29,203 nt of DNA from Ruminococcus_G sp050944415 (GTDB lineage: Bacteria; Bacillota; Clostridia; Lachnospirales; Lachnospiraceae). Positions 22,644 through 29,203 of this stretch are shown piece after piece. How positions within the stretch are numbered: the first letter of the stretch is position 1; each line of letters starts with the position of its first letter. The notes beneath the pieces are model-generated. The model saw only the letters and a list, made by a program, of their open reading frames with translations. It had not been told where the DNA came from and did no database searches. The DNA lies in the NCBI GenBank assembly GCA_050944415.1, contig JBMNRA010000037.1, positions 1 through 29,203 of the forward strand. Direction: 5' to 3'. The translations under genes were made by a program, and so were the position numbers.

Positions 22644-24629
22644 ATGAAACCATCTGATGATTCCAAATTGCTGGCAGGTATTCTGGCCGCTGCTACAACG
22701 ATTCTGTTTTTCGCAGCCTGCCTGTCAATACCTGCCCTTTCTGCCCGGATATCCAGCCTGGGTAATCTGAATCTCATGACCTACGCGGGAGGCGTACTCC
22801 TTTTCTGTCTCTCCTGCCTGCTGTACTGTCGTCTTCTGTCCCGCAGACAGTTTTCTTTTCTCAGTAATAAGAAGACCCAGTATATTTTTGCCCTGCTGTT
22901 TCTGGCGGGAAGTTTTCTTTTTCTGGCCGCTTCTTTCCTGCTGGAAGGAAATCTGACCGGCGGTGTATCCTATAAATATGTCTGGCATAATCTGCCCTTT
23001 CTTCTGGTTGCACTGGTTACAGTAACGGGACTGCTGCTTTTTTTCAAACTTTGGAAATTCCGTGAAATTCCTCTCTCCCGTCCTCTGTATATTCTTTACT
23101 ACGGCTGCCTGACCCTGCTGATCGGCTACACGTTCTATACACCGAACGTATTCGGCCGTTATGATGTATCCGACACAGCCCACGGTCACGCTTACTTCAA
23201 TTCCATATATAATGTGTATCACGGATGTGCCTATACAGAGACTGCAACCAGTATTTACGGCCACTACGGTCTTTTTTATAAACTGCCCCTGAAAATTCTG
23301 GGCGGAAATTTTACTGATTTTATTCTGCTTACAGCCTGCATCGGAGCGCTCTGCTTCCTGAGTTCCTTTCTGGCTTTGCATATTATGACAGAAAACTCCA
23401 TGATCCGAATTCTGGGCTGTCTGGCCATGACTTTCCCTGTTCTCTCCATGAGAGGCGGTTACTACTGGCAGCTATGGCCTCACCGCATTCTGTTTGCCAG
23501 TCTGATGACTTTATTTGCAGCTTTTTGTATCCGATACCGGAAAATGAATACTGCCATCTGGTTTACCGGTTATCTCATATCCATGGCCGGCGTGGTCTGG
23601 AATACGGAAAGCGGATTATTCTGTGCCTCTGCCTGGGCCGGAGTCTGGATGCTGAAATACTTTTCCGAAGACAGACGAAGCCCGCTGCGGCTTGCAAGAA
23701 CTCTGCTGCTTCAACTGGCCGGAATACTGTTCTCATTTTTCGGAGCTTTCGCTCTGGTGAATCTTTATAATATCCTGCAGGATTCTCCGGCAAACTCACT
23801 AAAAGAATTTCTGTTTCCGCTGATGTCCTCCTCTTATATGACGGATCTGCTGAGACTGGACCTGCCCCTTTATCCCGCTGCCTATATGATGGTTCTTCTG
23901 CTTTTTTTAACAGGAATCGGATGGGGCATCTCTCACATGAAATGGTGCCGGACAAACGCAGGCAACGGCTCCTGCCCTACTGTCCCCCTGTTCTGCTTCT
24001 TTTTATCTGTGCTGGCGCTGGGACAAATCACATATTTTATCAATCGTCCCGCTTACCACAATCTGGATATCTGCCATATCCCGGCAGTCATCCTGATGTG
24101 CATCATGGCAGAGCTGGGACTTCCCCATCTCCGGGAACTGCCAGGCGGAAAAGTCTGCTGCCGGTCCTTCAGCCGGACAATGCGGCTGGCTTTTGCCATT
24201 TTGTCTCTGTGTATACTGCCTGTACTCTGTGCAGGCACTGTCATCCAGTACAGCTACAATGCAGATATTAAGAAGAATTACCACAATCTGTCAGAATTTC
24301 AGGAATTCGCTGACACCATTGCAGCTGAGATTCCGCCCAATACCTACGGCTTCGGAGTTTCCGTAGCGGAGGTCTACAGTCTTCTTGGCTGGGCAACCAA
24401 CTGTTATACTCTGGATTTTACCGATTTGTCCGTAAGACCTCAGACTGTTGACTATGTAATCAACGATATCCGGAATAAAAATATTGATGCTGTATTCACC
24501 GGACAGGCTACCATAGAAAAAATGGAGTCCTTTGCTCCTGAAGACGCGGAATGGTTTCTGGAAAATTTTACTCTGAGTAAAGAATACGAATTCGGAGGAT
24601 CCACATTCCGTTATTACATCCGCAGCTGA
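22644..24629 (+). CDS. large polytopic membrane protein, possible GT-C type glycosyltransferase
   Basis: A 661-residue integral membrane protein with about 12-13 hydrophobic segments and a soluble C-terminal part (about 545-661). A long loop near 165-215 (FGRYDVSDTAHGHAYFNS, then YGHYGLFYKLP) carries acidic residues where GT-C glycosyltransferases place their first catalytic loop. Those enzymes use polyprenyl-phosphate sugars outside the membrane. No clear family signature was recognised, so the enzyme class is inferred from topology and this loop only. GAGGAGG precedes the ATG by 7 nt. It has its own promoter and shares a terminator with the convergent DivIVA-like gene. Confidence 0.72.
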   Translation: MKPSDDSKLLAGILAAATTILFFAACLSIPALSARISSLGNLNLMTYAGGVLLFCLSCLLYCRLLSRRQFSFLSNKKTQYIFALLFLAGSFLFLAASFLLEGNLTGGVSYKYVWHNLPFLLVALVTVTGLLLFFKLWKFREIPLSRPLYILYYGCLTLLIGYTFYTPNVFGRYDVSDTAHGHAYFNSIYNVYHGCAYTETATSIYGHYGLFYKLPLKILGGNFTDFILLTACIGALCFLSSFLALHIMTENSMIRILGCLAMTFPVLSMRGGYYWQLWPHRILFASLMTLFAAFCIRYRKMNTAIWFTGYLISMAGVVWNTESGLFCASAWAGVWMLKYFSEDRRSPLRLARTLLLQLAGILFSFFGAFALVNLYNILQDSPANSLKEFLFPLMSSSYMTDLLRLDLPLYPAAYMMVLLLFLTGIGWGISHMKWCRTNAGNGSCPTVPLFCFFLSVLALGQITYFINRPAYHNLDICHIPAVILMCIMAELGLPHLRELPGGKVCCRSFSRTMRLAFAILSLCILPVLCAGTVIQYSYNADIKKNYHNLSEFQEFADTIAAEIPPNTYGFGVSVAEVYSLLGWATNCYTLDFTDLSVRPQTVDYVINDIRNKNIDAVFTGQATIEKMESFAPEDAEWFLENFTLSKEYEFGGSTFRYYIRS

Positions 24630-24679
24630 AAAGACAGTAATTGAGGGAGGCCTACCGCCTCCCTCAATTACTGTCTTTT
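24630..24679. terminator. bidirectional terminator between convergent genes
   Basis: A perfect stem of at least 22 bp (24630-24651 with 24657-24678) surrounds a 5-nt loop. AAAAGACAG begins one arm and CTGTCTTTTTTTT ends the other. On the plus strand it starts right at the stop of the membrane protein gene. On the minus strand the 3' arm covers the stop codon and last codons (KKRQ) of the DivIVA-like gene, and the T-run there is shorter. It should serve both genes. Confidence 0.9.
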
Positions 24680-25426
24680 TTTTCTTCCGATTCCATGTTT
24701 CTGAAGAAATTTCTCAATATCTTCTTCCGTCAGATCATCCTCTTCATCCAGGACCTCTTCCAGTTCCAGATCTCTTCTGATCTTGCGCTCAATATCGCGC
24801 AGAGTTTTTTCCGCATTACGAACCATCATATCCTCATCCGGTATTTCTTCTTTCTTTGGCTCCTCCGGAAGGATCTCTTCCTTTCTCAGTTCCAGAAGCT
24901 CAGAGGAATCATCCATCATTTGATGGATTTCCTTGTAAGCTGTCATAAAGCGCTTCTGCAGCTGATTCATCAACTCCACAATCTCACTCAATCTTTTCTG
25001 GACAATCTCATATTTTTTCTTTCCTTCTTCAATACGGCGGTCCACTTCTCCCTGCACAGCGTCAATCTTTTTCTGTGCTTCCGTTTCTGCCTGGGCAATC
25101 ATTCGCTCCCCTTTGGCCCGGGCTTCATTGATGATGTTTTCTGCACGAATCTGTGACTCTACGACAAGCCGGGAAATACTGTCATAATGATCAATATATT
25201 TCTGATATTTGTTTTTTATTTCCTGTTCCAGATTTTCCTTCTGTTCTTCCTTGGAAACCAGACGATGAGTCAGCTCTTCAATACGGCTGTTTTTCTGCTG
25301 AATCTCTTTGGTAAGCCTTCCTACCTCTCCTGCATGAGCATCTTTCAGCTTTCGGATCTGCTCCATCACATCATCTTTGTCATAACCTCCCATTAACGTT
25401 GTCTTAAACATCTCATTGTCACCCAT
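24668..25426 (-). CDS. DivIVA-like coiled-coil protein
   Basis: A 252-residue cytoplasmic protein. Its N-terminus (MFKTTLMGGYDKDDVMEQI) matches the DivIVA/GpsB membrane-curvature module, with the GYDxxxV core. A long coiled coil follows (about 25-180), then an acidic C-terminal tail (PEEPKKEEIPDEDMM; DEEDDLTEEDIEKFL) ending in basic residues. DivIVA-type proteins mark poles and septa and recruit partners. The frame is open 18 codons upstream, but ATG 25426 has AAGGGAG 8 nt before it and the longer start would overlap the GH18 gene. It lies 20 nt after that gene, so the two are co-transcribed. Confidence 0.85.
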   Translation of the reverse strand: MGDNEMFKTTLMGGYDKDDVMEQIRKLKDAHAGEVGRLTKEIQQKNSRIEELTHRLVSKEEQKENLEQEIKNKYQKYIDHYDSISRLVVESQIRAENIINEARAKGERMIAQAETEAQKKIDAVQGEVDRRIEEGKKKYEIVQKRLSEIVELMNQLQKRFMTAYKEIHQMMDDSSELLELRKEEILPEEPKKEEIPDEDMMVRNAEKTLRDIERKIRRDLELEEVLDEEDDLTEEDIEKFLQKHGIGRKKRQ

Positions 25427-25446
25427 ATAATGTACTCCCTTCTTCA

Positions 25447-27138
25447 TTATTCGTTTAAATATTGATCCATAATTTTCCATACCGTATTTCTCTGATAACC
25501 CAGCTGCCAGGATGCCACTCCCGCCAGTTCATAAGACCGTATCAGCTTCATTTTCTCCTCAATGGATTCTTCATCCTCCAGCCATATCTGATACAATGCC
25601 GTATTATCTTCCTTTTCAGCTACATTCTGTCCCAGACTTCCGTCCCAGTAAACTTCCATATCGTTATCCTTCACATATTCAGAAGCTTCATCCATCGTCA
25701 TGGTTTCACTGGTTATGTTGCTGGAACCGAAGGGCTGAGTCCATAGTCTTGTATAAAACGGGATGGCGTTTATCACCTTTTCCTTCGGCACATCCTCCAG
25801 CGCTCCCTGAATTCCGGCTTCCACATAGGGCAGAGACGCTACGGAACCTGCCTCTTCCGATCCGGCATAATGTTCATCATATCCCATGATAATTACATAA
25901 TCTGCCATGATTCCCTGCTCTTTCAGGTTGTAAAACTCATTGTATGGCTGAGGCACCGGAAGATCAACAGACAACACCTTTTCCGCTTCCCGCATTGCCA
26001 CAGACAGTTCCCGGACGAACTGAACGTAATGAGGCGCACTGTCTTCTGAAATATTTTCAAAATCCACATTAATACCGTCCATGCCGGTCTCATCCAGGGC
26101 GCTCATCAACTGACTGATAATATTTTCTCTGTTTTTCCGCACAGACAGAACATCATAAGTATCCACATCCGTATTGATATTCTCAATCAATCCCCACACT
26201 TCCAGTCCGGCCGCATGAGCCTGATCCACATACTCTCTGCTGGCAAGAGAGGTCAGTGTACCATTGGAATCTGCGAAAGTAAACCAGGTGGGCGAAATTG
26301 TATTCAGCCCTGTACAGCCCGCTATCTTATCCGCCAGTTCCTGGTTTCCCGCCTCATTTGTCATCAGATGCCAGGAAAGGTTGATTTTATAATCTTTCTG
26401 AATGCTGGTATATTCCGGCGCTTCCGATGTGAATTCCACATCTTCTTCCCGGACCTCACTGAGGTCTTTGTTTCTTACATACCCCACATATCCATCCTGT
26501 GTGGCTACCTTCGTCCAGTTCTCCATACCTTCCAGATAACGCAGATGATCACCTTCAACACCCTCTGTCAGAATCGGGCTTTTGATGCCGCCTTTCTCTC
26601 TTACCTGATAATCTTTATCAGCATCCACCATCTGTACGGCGCCTTCCTGTGTATTTATAACCACTCTGTTAGGATTTTCAAACACCTGACAGTTCATATC
26701 TGTATATCTGATCAGGAAATCCAGCGAAACGAAAAATTTCTCTCCATCTTCCACAATAATAGGATGTTCTTCCTCCTGCTTCTCTCCGCCTTCCGTATAA
26801 CTGCTGCTGCCCGGTTCAAGCTCCAGAATTTCTTCCGGCAATGTGTAAAGCATCTCCTGATTCTGTTCATCCCAGTAAAATCTGGAATTAATGTACCGGC
26901 TTACCGTATCTTCATCAATATATATCTCACCATCGATCAGTCTGCCTTTGGCTTCCAGGATATCCTGATCCAGAATCAATGCGGCTTCGTCGTCTTCTGA
27001 CAACCCGAAATACTGATTACTGTCCATTTTTTCTTTTCCCGGAAGATATCGGCTGATCACCAGACTTAAACCTCCTGCTATCGCCACCAGTATAATCAGC
27101 AGCAAAACGATCAATACCGGTGATATTCGTCTCTTCAT
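25447..27138 (-). CDS. membrane-anchored GH18 family protein with SH3-like domain
   Basis: A 563-residue extracytoplasmic protein. A transmembrane anchor (about 7-30) is followed by a copper-amine-oxidase-N-like repeat region (about 45-165), an SH3-like domain (about 172-226) and a GH18 barrel (about 250-560). The catalytic motif is DGINVDFE (354-361) with acid E361; N at the fourth position is allowed in the family. The barrel resembles spore and wall enzymes such as YdhD, YvbX and SleL that act on peptidoglycan or N-acetylglucosamine bonds. AGGAGG precedes the ATG. The upstream region has a sigma-A promoter and a 0A-box core. The substrate is not known. Confidence 0.88.
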   Translation of the reverse strand: MKRRISPVLIVLLLIILVAIAGGLSLVISRYLPGKEKMDSNQYFGLSEDDEAALILDQDILEAKGRLIDGEIYIDEDTVSRYINSRFYWDEQNQEMLYTLPEEILELEPGSSSYTEGGEKQEEEHPIIVEDGEKFFVSLDFLIRYTDMNCQVFENPNRVVINTQEGAVQMVDADKDYQVREKGGIKSPILTEGVEGDHLRYLEGMENWTKVATQDGYVGYVRNKDLSEVREEDVEFTSEAPEYTSIQKDYKINLSWHLMTNEAGNQELADKIAGCTGLNTISPTWFTFADSNGTLTSLASREYVDQAHAAGLEVWGLIENINTDVDTYDVLSVRKNRENIISQLMSALDETGMDGINVDFENISEDSAPHYVQFVRELSVAMREAEKVLSVDLPVPQPYNEFYNLKEQGIMADYVIIMGYDEHYAGSEEAGSVASLPYVEAGIQGALEDVPKEKVINAIPFYTRLWTQPFGSSNITSETMTMDEASEYVKDNDMEVYWDGSLGQNVAEKEDNTALYQIWLEDEESIEEKMKLIRSYELAGVASWQLGYQRNTVWKIMDQYLNE

Positions 27139-27164
27139 TTATGCTAACCTCCTTGCTATGTTTC

Positions 27165-27207
27165 ATTATAGCAATATATCAGATTTTCGTCATCAGGTAT
27201 TTCGACA
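27165..27207 (-). promoter_or_regulatory. promoter of the GH18/DivIVA-like operon with 0A-box core
   Basis: Minus-strand ATGACG (27188-27193, 4/6) and TATAAT (27165-27170, perfect, with TGC extension) are separated by 17 bp. Seven bp further upstream lies TGTCGAA (27201-27207), an exact match to the 7-base Spo0A box, in a position where Spo0A could activate. The box is short enough to occur by chance. Confidence 0.58.
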
Positions 27208-27224
27208 TTTTTAGATTATTTTCA

Positions 27225-27284
27225 CAAAAGCGAGGCGCCCGGAATCCGACTGTGCAATGGGACTTTACTTGTCTTCCGGGCGCC
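27225..27284 (-). terminator. terminator of the small gene at 27290
   Basis: GGCGCCCGGAA pairs with TTCCGGGCGCC over 11 bp (27234-27244 and 27274-27284) around a 29-nt loop, followed on the minus strand by TCGCTTTTGTG. The stem is very GC-rich and begins 5 bp past the stop codon of the 73-residue gene. The T-tract is short, so some read-through towards the GH18 gene is possible. Confidence 0.7.
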
Positions 27285-27289
27285 CTGTG

Positions 27290-27511
27290 TCATTCTTCTT
27301 TAATCAGATCAAACTCCAGTTTTTCCAATTCCCCCCTTTCATTCTGAATATAATCCCGCATATAGGTACCTTTTTCAGCCACACTGCACGCTTTTTCAAT
27401 TTCTTTCGGCGTACTGGGCTGTCCGTCCAGACAGAGCAGAATTCCCTGCCGGGCATATGTATCCAGTTCCCGGCGCAGCGCATGATCCTTCTTTTTTTTC
27501 TTTTTACTCAT
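27290..27511 (-). CDS. small conserved-looking protein of unknown function
   Basis: A 73-residue soluble protein. It begins with a lysine-rich stretch (MSKKKKKKDHALRRE), followed by a helical segment (LDTYARQGILLCLDGQPST) and PKEIEKACSVAEKGTYMRDYI, then an acidic end. I do not recognise a named family, though proteins of this shape seem common in related clostridia. Coding potential is supported by a terminator right after the stop codon. No strong Shine-Dalgarno lies before the ATG: AAGGGA is about 17 nt away. The basic N-terminus suggests nucleic-acid or ribosome contact; this is inference. Confidence 0.66.
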   Translation of the reverse strand: MSKKKKKKDHALRRELDTYARQGILLCLDGQPSTPKEIEKACSVAEKGTYMRDYIQNERGELEKLEFDLIKEE

Positions 27512-27860
27512 GTTATAAATTGGCAGTTTTCCCTTGATGTACGTGATATATTATTCTTTCGTCTCTGCCCTCTCCTTTCTTCGCATAGTCTGAAGGGCAA
27601 AACCCAATTTTACGGAAAAGGACATAAAAGGCACAAAATAAGCGGGGATTACGCATTATAATATTTTTAAATTGTCAATAGTTGGAAATTTCGGCGAAAT
27701 GCCTTAAGAATATAAGAATAATCCGGACAGTATCAGACGTCACTTTTCCGTAAAATTATTATACCGCAAAGACAAAAGGATGTAAACCATTTTTTTCCAA
27801 TTGGCTGCTGTTCACGGTAACAAACCCCATTTGCCAGAATCTGAAAGTTTCGTGAATTAC
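27512..27860. other. noncoding region with inverted-repeat element
   Basis: About 350 bp without a supported gene. It contains the inverted-repeat element at 27606-27757 and, left of it, GCCCT...AGGGC (27567-27600). Right of it, 27758-27860 shows no clear site apart from CCAATTGG. On the minus strand a perfect TTGACA and a TATAAT occur inside the element but are only 12 bp apart, so they do not form one promoter. The mecA promoter follows at 27861. Confidence 0.6.
27606..27757. repeat. 152-bp element bounded by a 15-bp perfect inverted repeat
   Basis: AATTTTACGGAAAAG (27606-27620) and CTTTTCCGTAAAATT (27743-27757) are perfect reverse complements 122 bp apart. The pairing can extend by GAC with GTC across one bulged A. 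The interior is AT-rich and holds a small hairpin, ATTTCG/CGAAAT. No reading frame fits. The form suggests either a structured RNA or a small MITE-like element; no clear target-site duplication is visible at the ends. Confidence 0.7.
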
Positions 27861-27890
27861 TTTACATATTCTTATGCTCTGGTATATAAT
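27861..27890 (+). promoter_or_regulatory. sigma-A promoter of mecA
   Basis: TTTACA (27861-27866, 5/6) and TATAAT (27885-27890, perfect) are separated by 18 bp. The leader to the mecA ATG is about 70 nt and ends with AGGATGTGAG. Confidence 0.68.
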
Positions 27891-27965
27891 ATAGTAGGAG
27901 CAGAATAAATAATAAGCAGCGCATTTCTTGAAAAAATTCATCGTAAACGAATAGGATGTGAGAAT

Positions 27966-28703
27966 ATGAAGATTGAAAAAATTAACGACAACCAGATACG
28001 TTGCACACTTACCAGTGATGATTTGGCTAGCCGTGAAATAAAGCTCAGTGAGTTGGCATATGGCACTGACAAAGCCAAAAATCTGTTTCGCGATATGATG
28101 CAGAAAGCACACAACGAATTCGGATTTGAGGCCGATAATATTCCCCTGATGATTGAAGCAATACCGGTTACGCCGGACAGCATTGTTCTTATTATCACCA
28201 AGGTGGAAGATCCCGAAGAACTGGATACCCGTTTTTCAAATTTTTCCCAGTCAGAAGAAAATTCCGCAGACTCCGTGGAAACCCCACAGATTTCCGGCGC
28301 CGATGATATCATTGATATTTTCCAGAAAATTTATGAGGCAAAGGCGAAGGGACGAGCAGCCAAAAAAGAATCGGCCGCAAAAGAAGAAACCTCTTCTCAG
28401 GAACCGGCTGTCAATCTGATCCGGCTGTTTACCTTCTCAGCATTTGACGATGCTATTGAAGCGGCTCACGCATTAAACAGTTACTTCACTGGCAGCAACT
28501 CATTATACAAAAACCCGGAAGGATCTTATGCTCTTGTTCTTCATCAGTCTGACTGCACTCCGGAAGAGTTTAACCGCGTCTGCAACATGCTTTCCGAATA
28601 CGGTCACGGGAAAGCTTTTTCTGCCGCTGGAGAGGCCTATCTGATGGAGCATGGAGACGCTGTGATTGCAGAATCCGCTCTGCAGCAGCTGTCTTTTATA
28701 TAG
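27966..28703 (+). CDS. mecA: adaptor protein MecA
   Basis: A 245-residue adaptor that in Bacillus delivers ComK and other substrates to the ClpC/ClpP protease and activates ClpC. The N-terminal substrate-binding domain begins MKIEKINDNQIRCTLTSDDL. A low-complexity linker rich in E, K and A (about 95-148) joins it to the C-terminal ClpC-binding domain (about 150-245), which has LIRLFTFSAFDDAIEAAHAL and LYKNPEGSYALVL. Length is close to Bacillus MecA (218) plus a longer linker. It has its own promoter and a strong terminator. clpC is not in the window. Confidence 0.94.
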   Translation: MKIEKINDNQIRCTLTSDDLASREIKLSELAYGTDKAKNLFRDMMQKAHNEFGFEADNIPLMIEAIPVTPDSIVLIITKVEDPEELDTRFSNFSQSEENSADSVETPQISGADDIIDIFQKIYEAKAKGRAAKKESAAKEETSSQEPAVNLIRLFTFSAFDDAIEAAHALNSYFTGSNSLYKNPEGSYALVLHQSDCTPEEFNRVCNMLSEYGHGKAFSAAGEAYLMEHGDAVIAESALQQLSFI

Positions 28704-28723
28704 GTTCATTTGTCCTTGCAAAA

Positions 28724-28757
28724 AACCCAGCCCGCTGAAAACGGACTGGGTTTTTTT
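28724..28757 (+). terminator. intrinsic terminator of mecA
   Basis: AACCCAGCCCG (28724-28734) pairs with CGGACTGGGTT (28742-28752) with one C-A mismatch around a 7-nt loop, followed by a run of T. It starts about 20 bp past the mecA stop. AAAAAA on the other side lets it also end the convergent DUF1858 transcript. Confidence 0.9.
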
Positions 28758-28781
28758 CTTCTTATCTCTCAGAGAACTGTC

Positions 28782-28988
28782 TCACGCTTTTGCTGACAGA
28801 AAATCATTGATCTGTTTTTCCAACACATCTGCATCCATTCCATGTACCATGGCTGCCTCTTCCAGAGTTTCCCCCTGAGCTGAGGGGCATCCGATGCAGT
28901 GCATGCCGGCTCTCATCAAAATCACTGCAATGTTCTGATCTACATTTAACAGTTCACCAATGCGCATATCTTTAGAAATCTGTGCCAT
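28782..28988 (-). CDS. DUF1858 redox-disulfide domain protein
   Basis: A 68-residue single-domain protein beginning MAQISKDMRIGELL. The segment MRAGMHCIGCPSAQGETLEEA carries a CxxC pair (CIGC) typical of the DUF1858 domain, which is found alone or with hybrid-cluster proteins in anaerobes and is thought to bind a redox disulfide or metal. The frame is open 29 codons upstream, but ATG 28988 follows AAGGAGG by 9 nt and is the real start. The promoter at 29047-29075 gives a leader of about 50 nt. Its exact substrate is unknown. Confidence 0.9.
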   Translation of the reverse strand: MAQISKDMRIGELLNVDQNIAVILMRAGMHCIGCPSAQGETLEEAAMVHGMDADVLEKQINDFLSAKA

Positions 28989-29046
28989 ATAAAATTTCCT
29001 CCTTATAATAAATGCCCTTAGGGTTGTCTTCCCGTTGCTATTGCTC

Positions 29047-29075
29047 ATTATAATACCTTTTTCACGGAAAAACAA
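29047..29075 (-). promoter_or_regulatory. promoter of the DUF1858 gene
   Basis: Minus-strand TATAAT (29047-29052, perfect) lies 17 bp after TTGTTT (29070-29075, 3/6). The start point would be about 50 bp before the ATG at 28988. Confidence 0.55.
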
Positions 29076-29186
29076 CTGGAAAGTTTAGAAAAATAGCGTA
29101 AAATTACTTTAAGTTAAAAGCAAAAAAATAAATGTAGAGAATATCACTTTGTGTTATCATTAAGTTGATGAGACAAAAAAATAAAC

Positions 29187-29203
29187 AAAGGAGGATATTC
29201 TCT
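29187..29203 (+). promoter_or_regulatory. ribosome binding site of a gene starting beyond the right edge
   Basis: AAAGGAGG (29187-29194) is a near-perfect Shine-Dalgarno, followed by 9 bases up to the window end. A plus-strand start codon at or just after 29204 is therefore expected. A possible extended -10 (TGTTATCAT, about 29151-29159) lies upstream. Nothing can be said about the product. Confidence 0.6.

Noticed and set aside
25447..27138. Inactive GH18 because the motif reads DGINVDFE
   Set aside because: N at that place is allowed in the family pattern and the catalytic glutamate is present.
27630..27710. Minus-strand promoter made of TTGACA and TATAAT inside the inverted-repeat element
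   Set aside because: The two boxes are only 12 bp apart, which is not usable by sigma-A.
27759..28112. Minus-strand open frame overlapping the mecA promoter and start
   Set aside because: It lies opposite mecA, has no ribosome binding site and yields no recognisable protein.
1..29203. CRISPR array, insertion sequence, prophage or integrase
   Set aside because: No regular direct repeats, transposase, integrase or phage structural motif was seen; the Ibr-like pair alone is not evidence for a prophage.

Overview
The window looks like a chromosomal segment of a spore-forming, low-to-mid GC Firmicute, most likely a Lachnospiraceae-type gut clostridium. The reasons are: sporulation genes (spoIIE, yabP, yabQ, cotS, cwlD), a long cluster whose order matches the Bacillus yabN-yabO-yabP-yabQ-divIC-spoIIE-tilS-hprT-ftsH region, an archaeal/eukaryote-type prolyl-tRNA synthetase, a MecA adaptor, a DUF1858 redox protein, and strong Shine-Dalgarno sites. 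No insertion sequence, integrase, phage gene or CRISPR array is visible.

Layout. (1) 27-285: tRNA-Leu(UAA) and tRNA-Tyr(GUA), minus strand, behind their own promoter. (2) 287-2392: a cytoplasmic GH13 alpha-glycosidase with a clear sigma-A promoter. (3) 2744-13357, all minus strand: cotS, pgcA, mazG, hup, rqcP, yabP, yabQ, divIC, spoIIE, tilS, hpt, ftsH. This joins sugar-phosphate metabolism, nucleotide house-cleaning, nucleoid and ribosome quality control, septation, sporulation, tRNA-Ile modification, purine salvage and membrane proteolysis. (4) 13533-15378, plus strand: a two-gene IbrA/IbrB-like module (PAPS-reductase-fold protein plus ParB-fold protein), the most accessory-looking part of the window. 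(5) 15524-19770, minus strand: cwlD, then sua5, a degenerate low-molecular-weight phosphatase, dCMP deaminase and proS. (6) 19963-24629, plus strand: an unusual 858-residue protein with a PEP-synthase-type ATP-grasp domain and a KaiC-like N-terminus, then a large polytopic membrane protein. (7) 24668-27138, minus strand: a DivIVA-like coiled-coil protein and a membrane-anchored GH18 protein. (8) 27290-29203: a small unknown protein, a noncoding block with a 15-bp perfect inverted repeat, mecA, a DUF1858 protein and the ribosome binding site of a gene starting just past the right edge.

Regulatory reading. spoIIE has a TTGACA/TATAAT pair with a 21-bp spacer and nearby 0A-box-like sites, which is the Bacillus Spo0A-type architecture. 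cotS, yabP and cwlD each have a sigma-E-like element (ATA-like box, 16 bp, CATA-box). hup is read from a promoter inside the last codons of mazG. Intrinsic terminators follow ftsH, proS, the GH18-side small gene and mecA, and a shared palindrome separates the membrane protein from the DivIVA-like gene.

Most interesting points: the IbrA/IbrB-like pair; the KaiC-like/ATP-grasp fusion lacking the phosphohistidine domain and preceded by a terminator-like leader; the phosphatase homologue that has lost its catalytic cysteine; SpoIIE with one membrane segment instead of about ten; and the inverted-repeat element at 27606-27757. All assignments come from reading motifs by eye; no database search was run.
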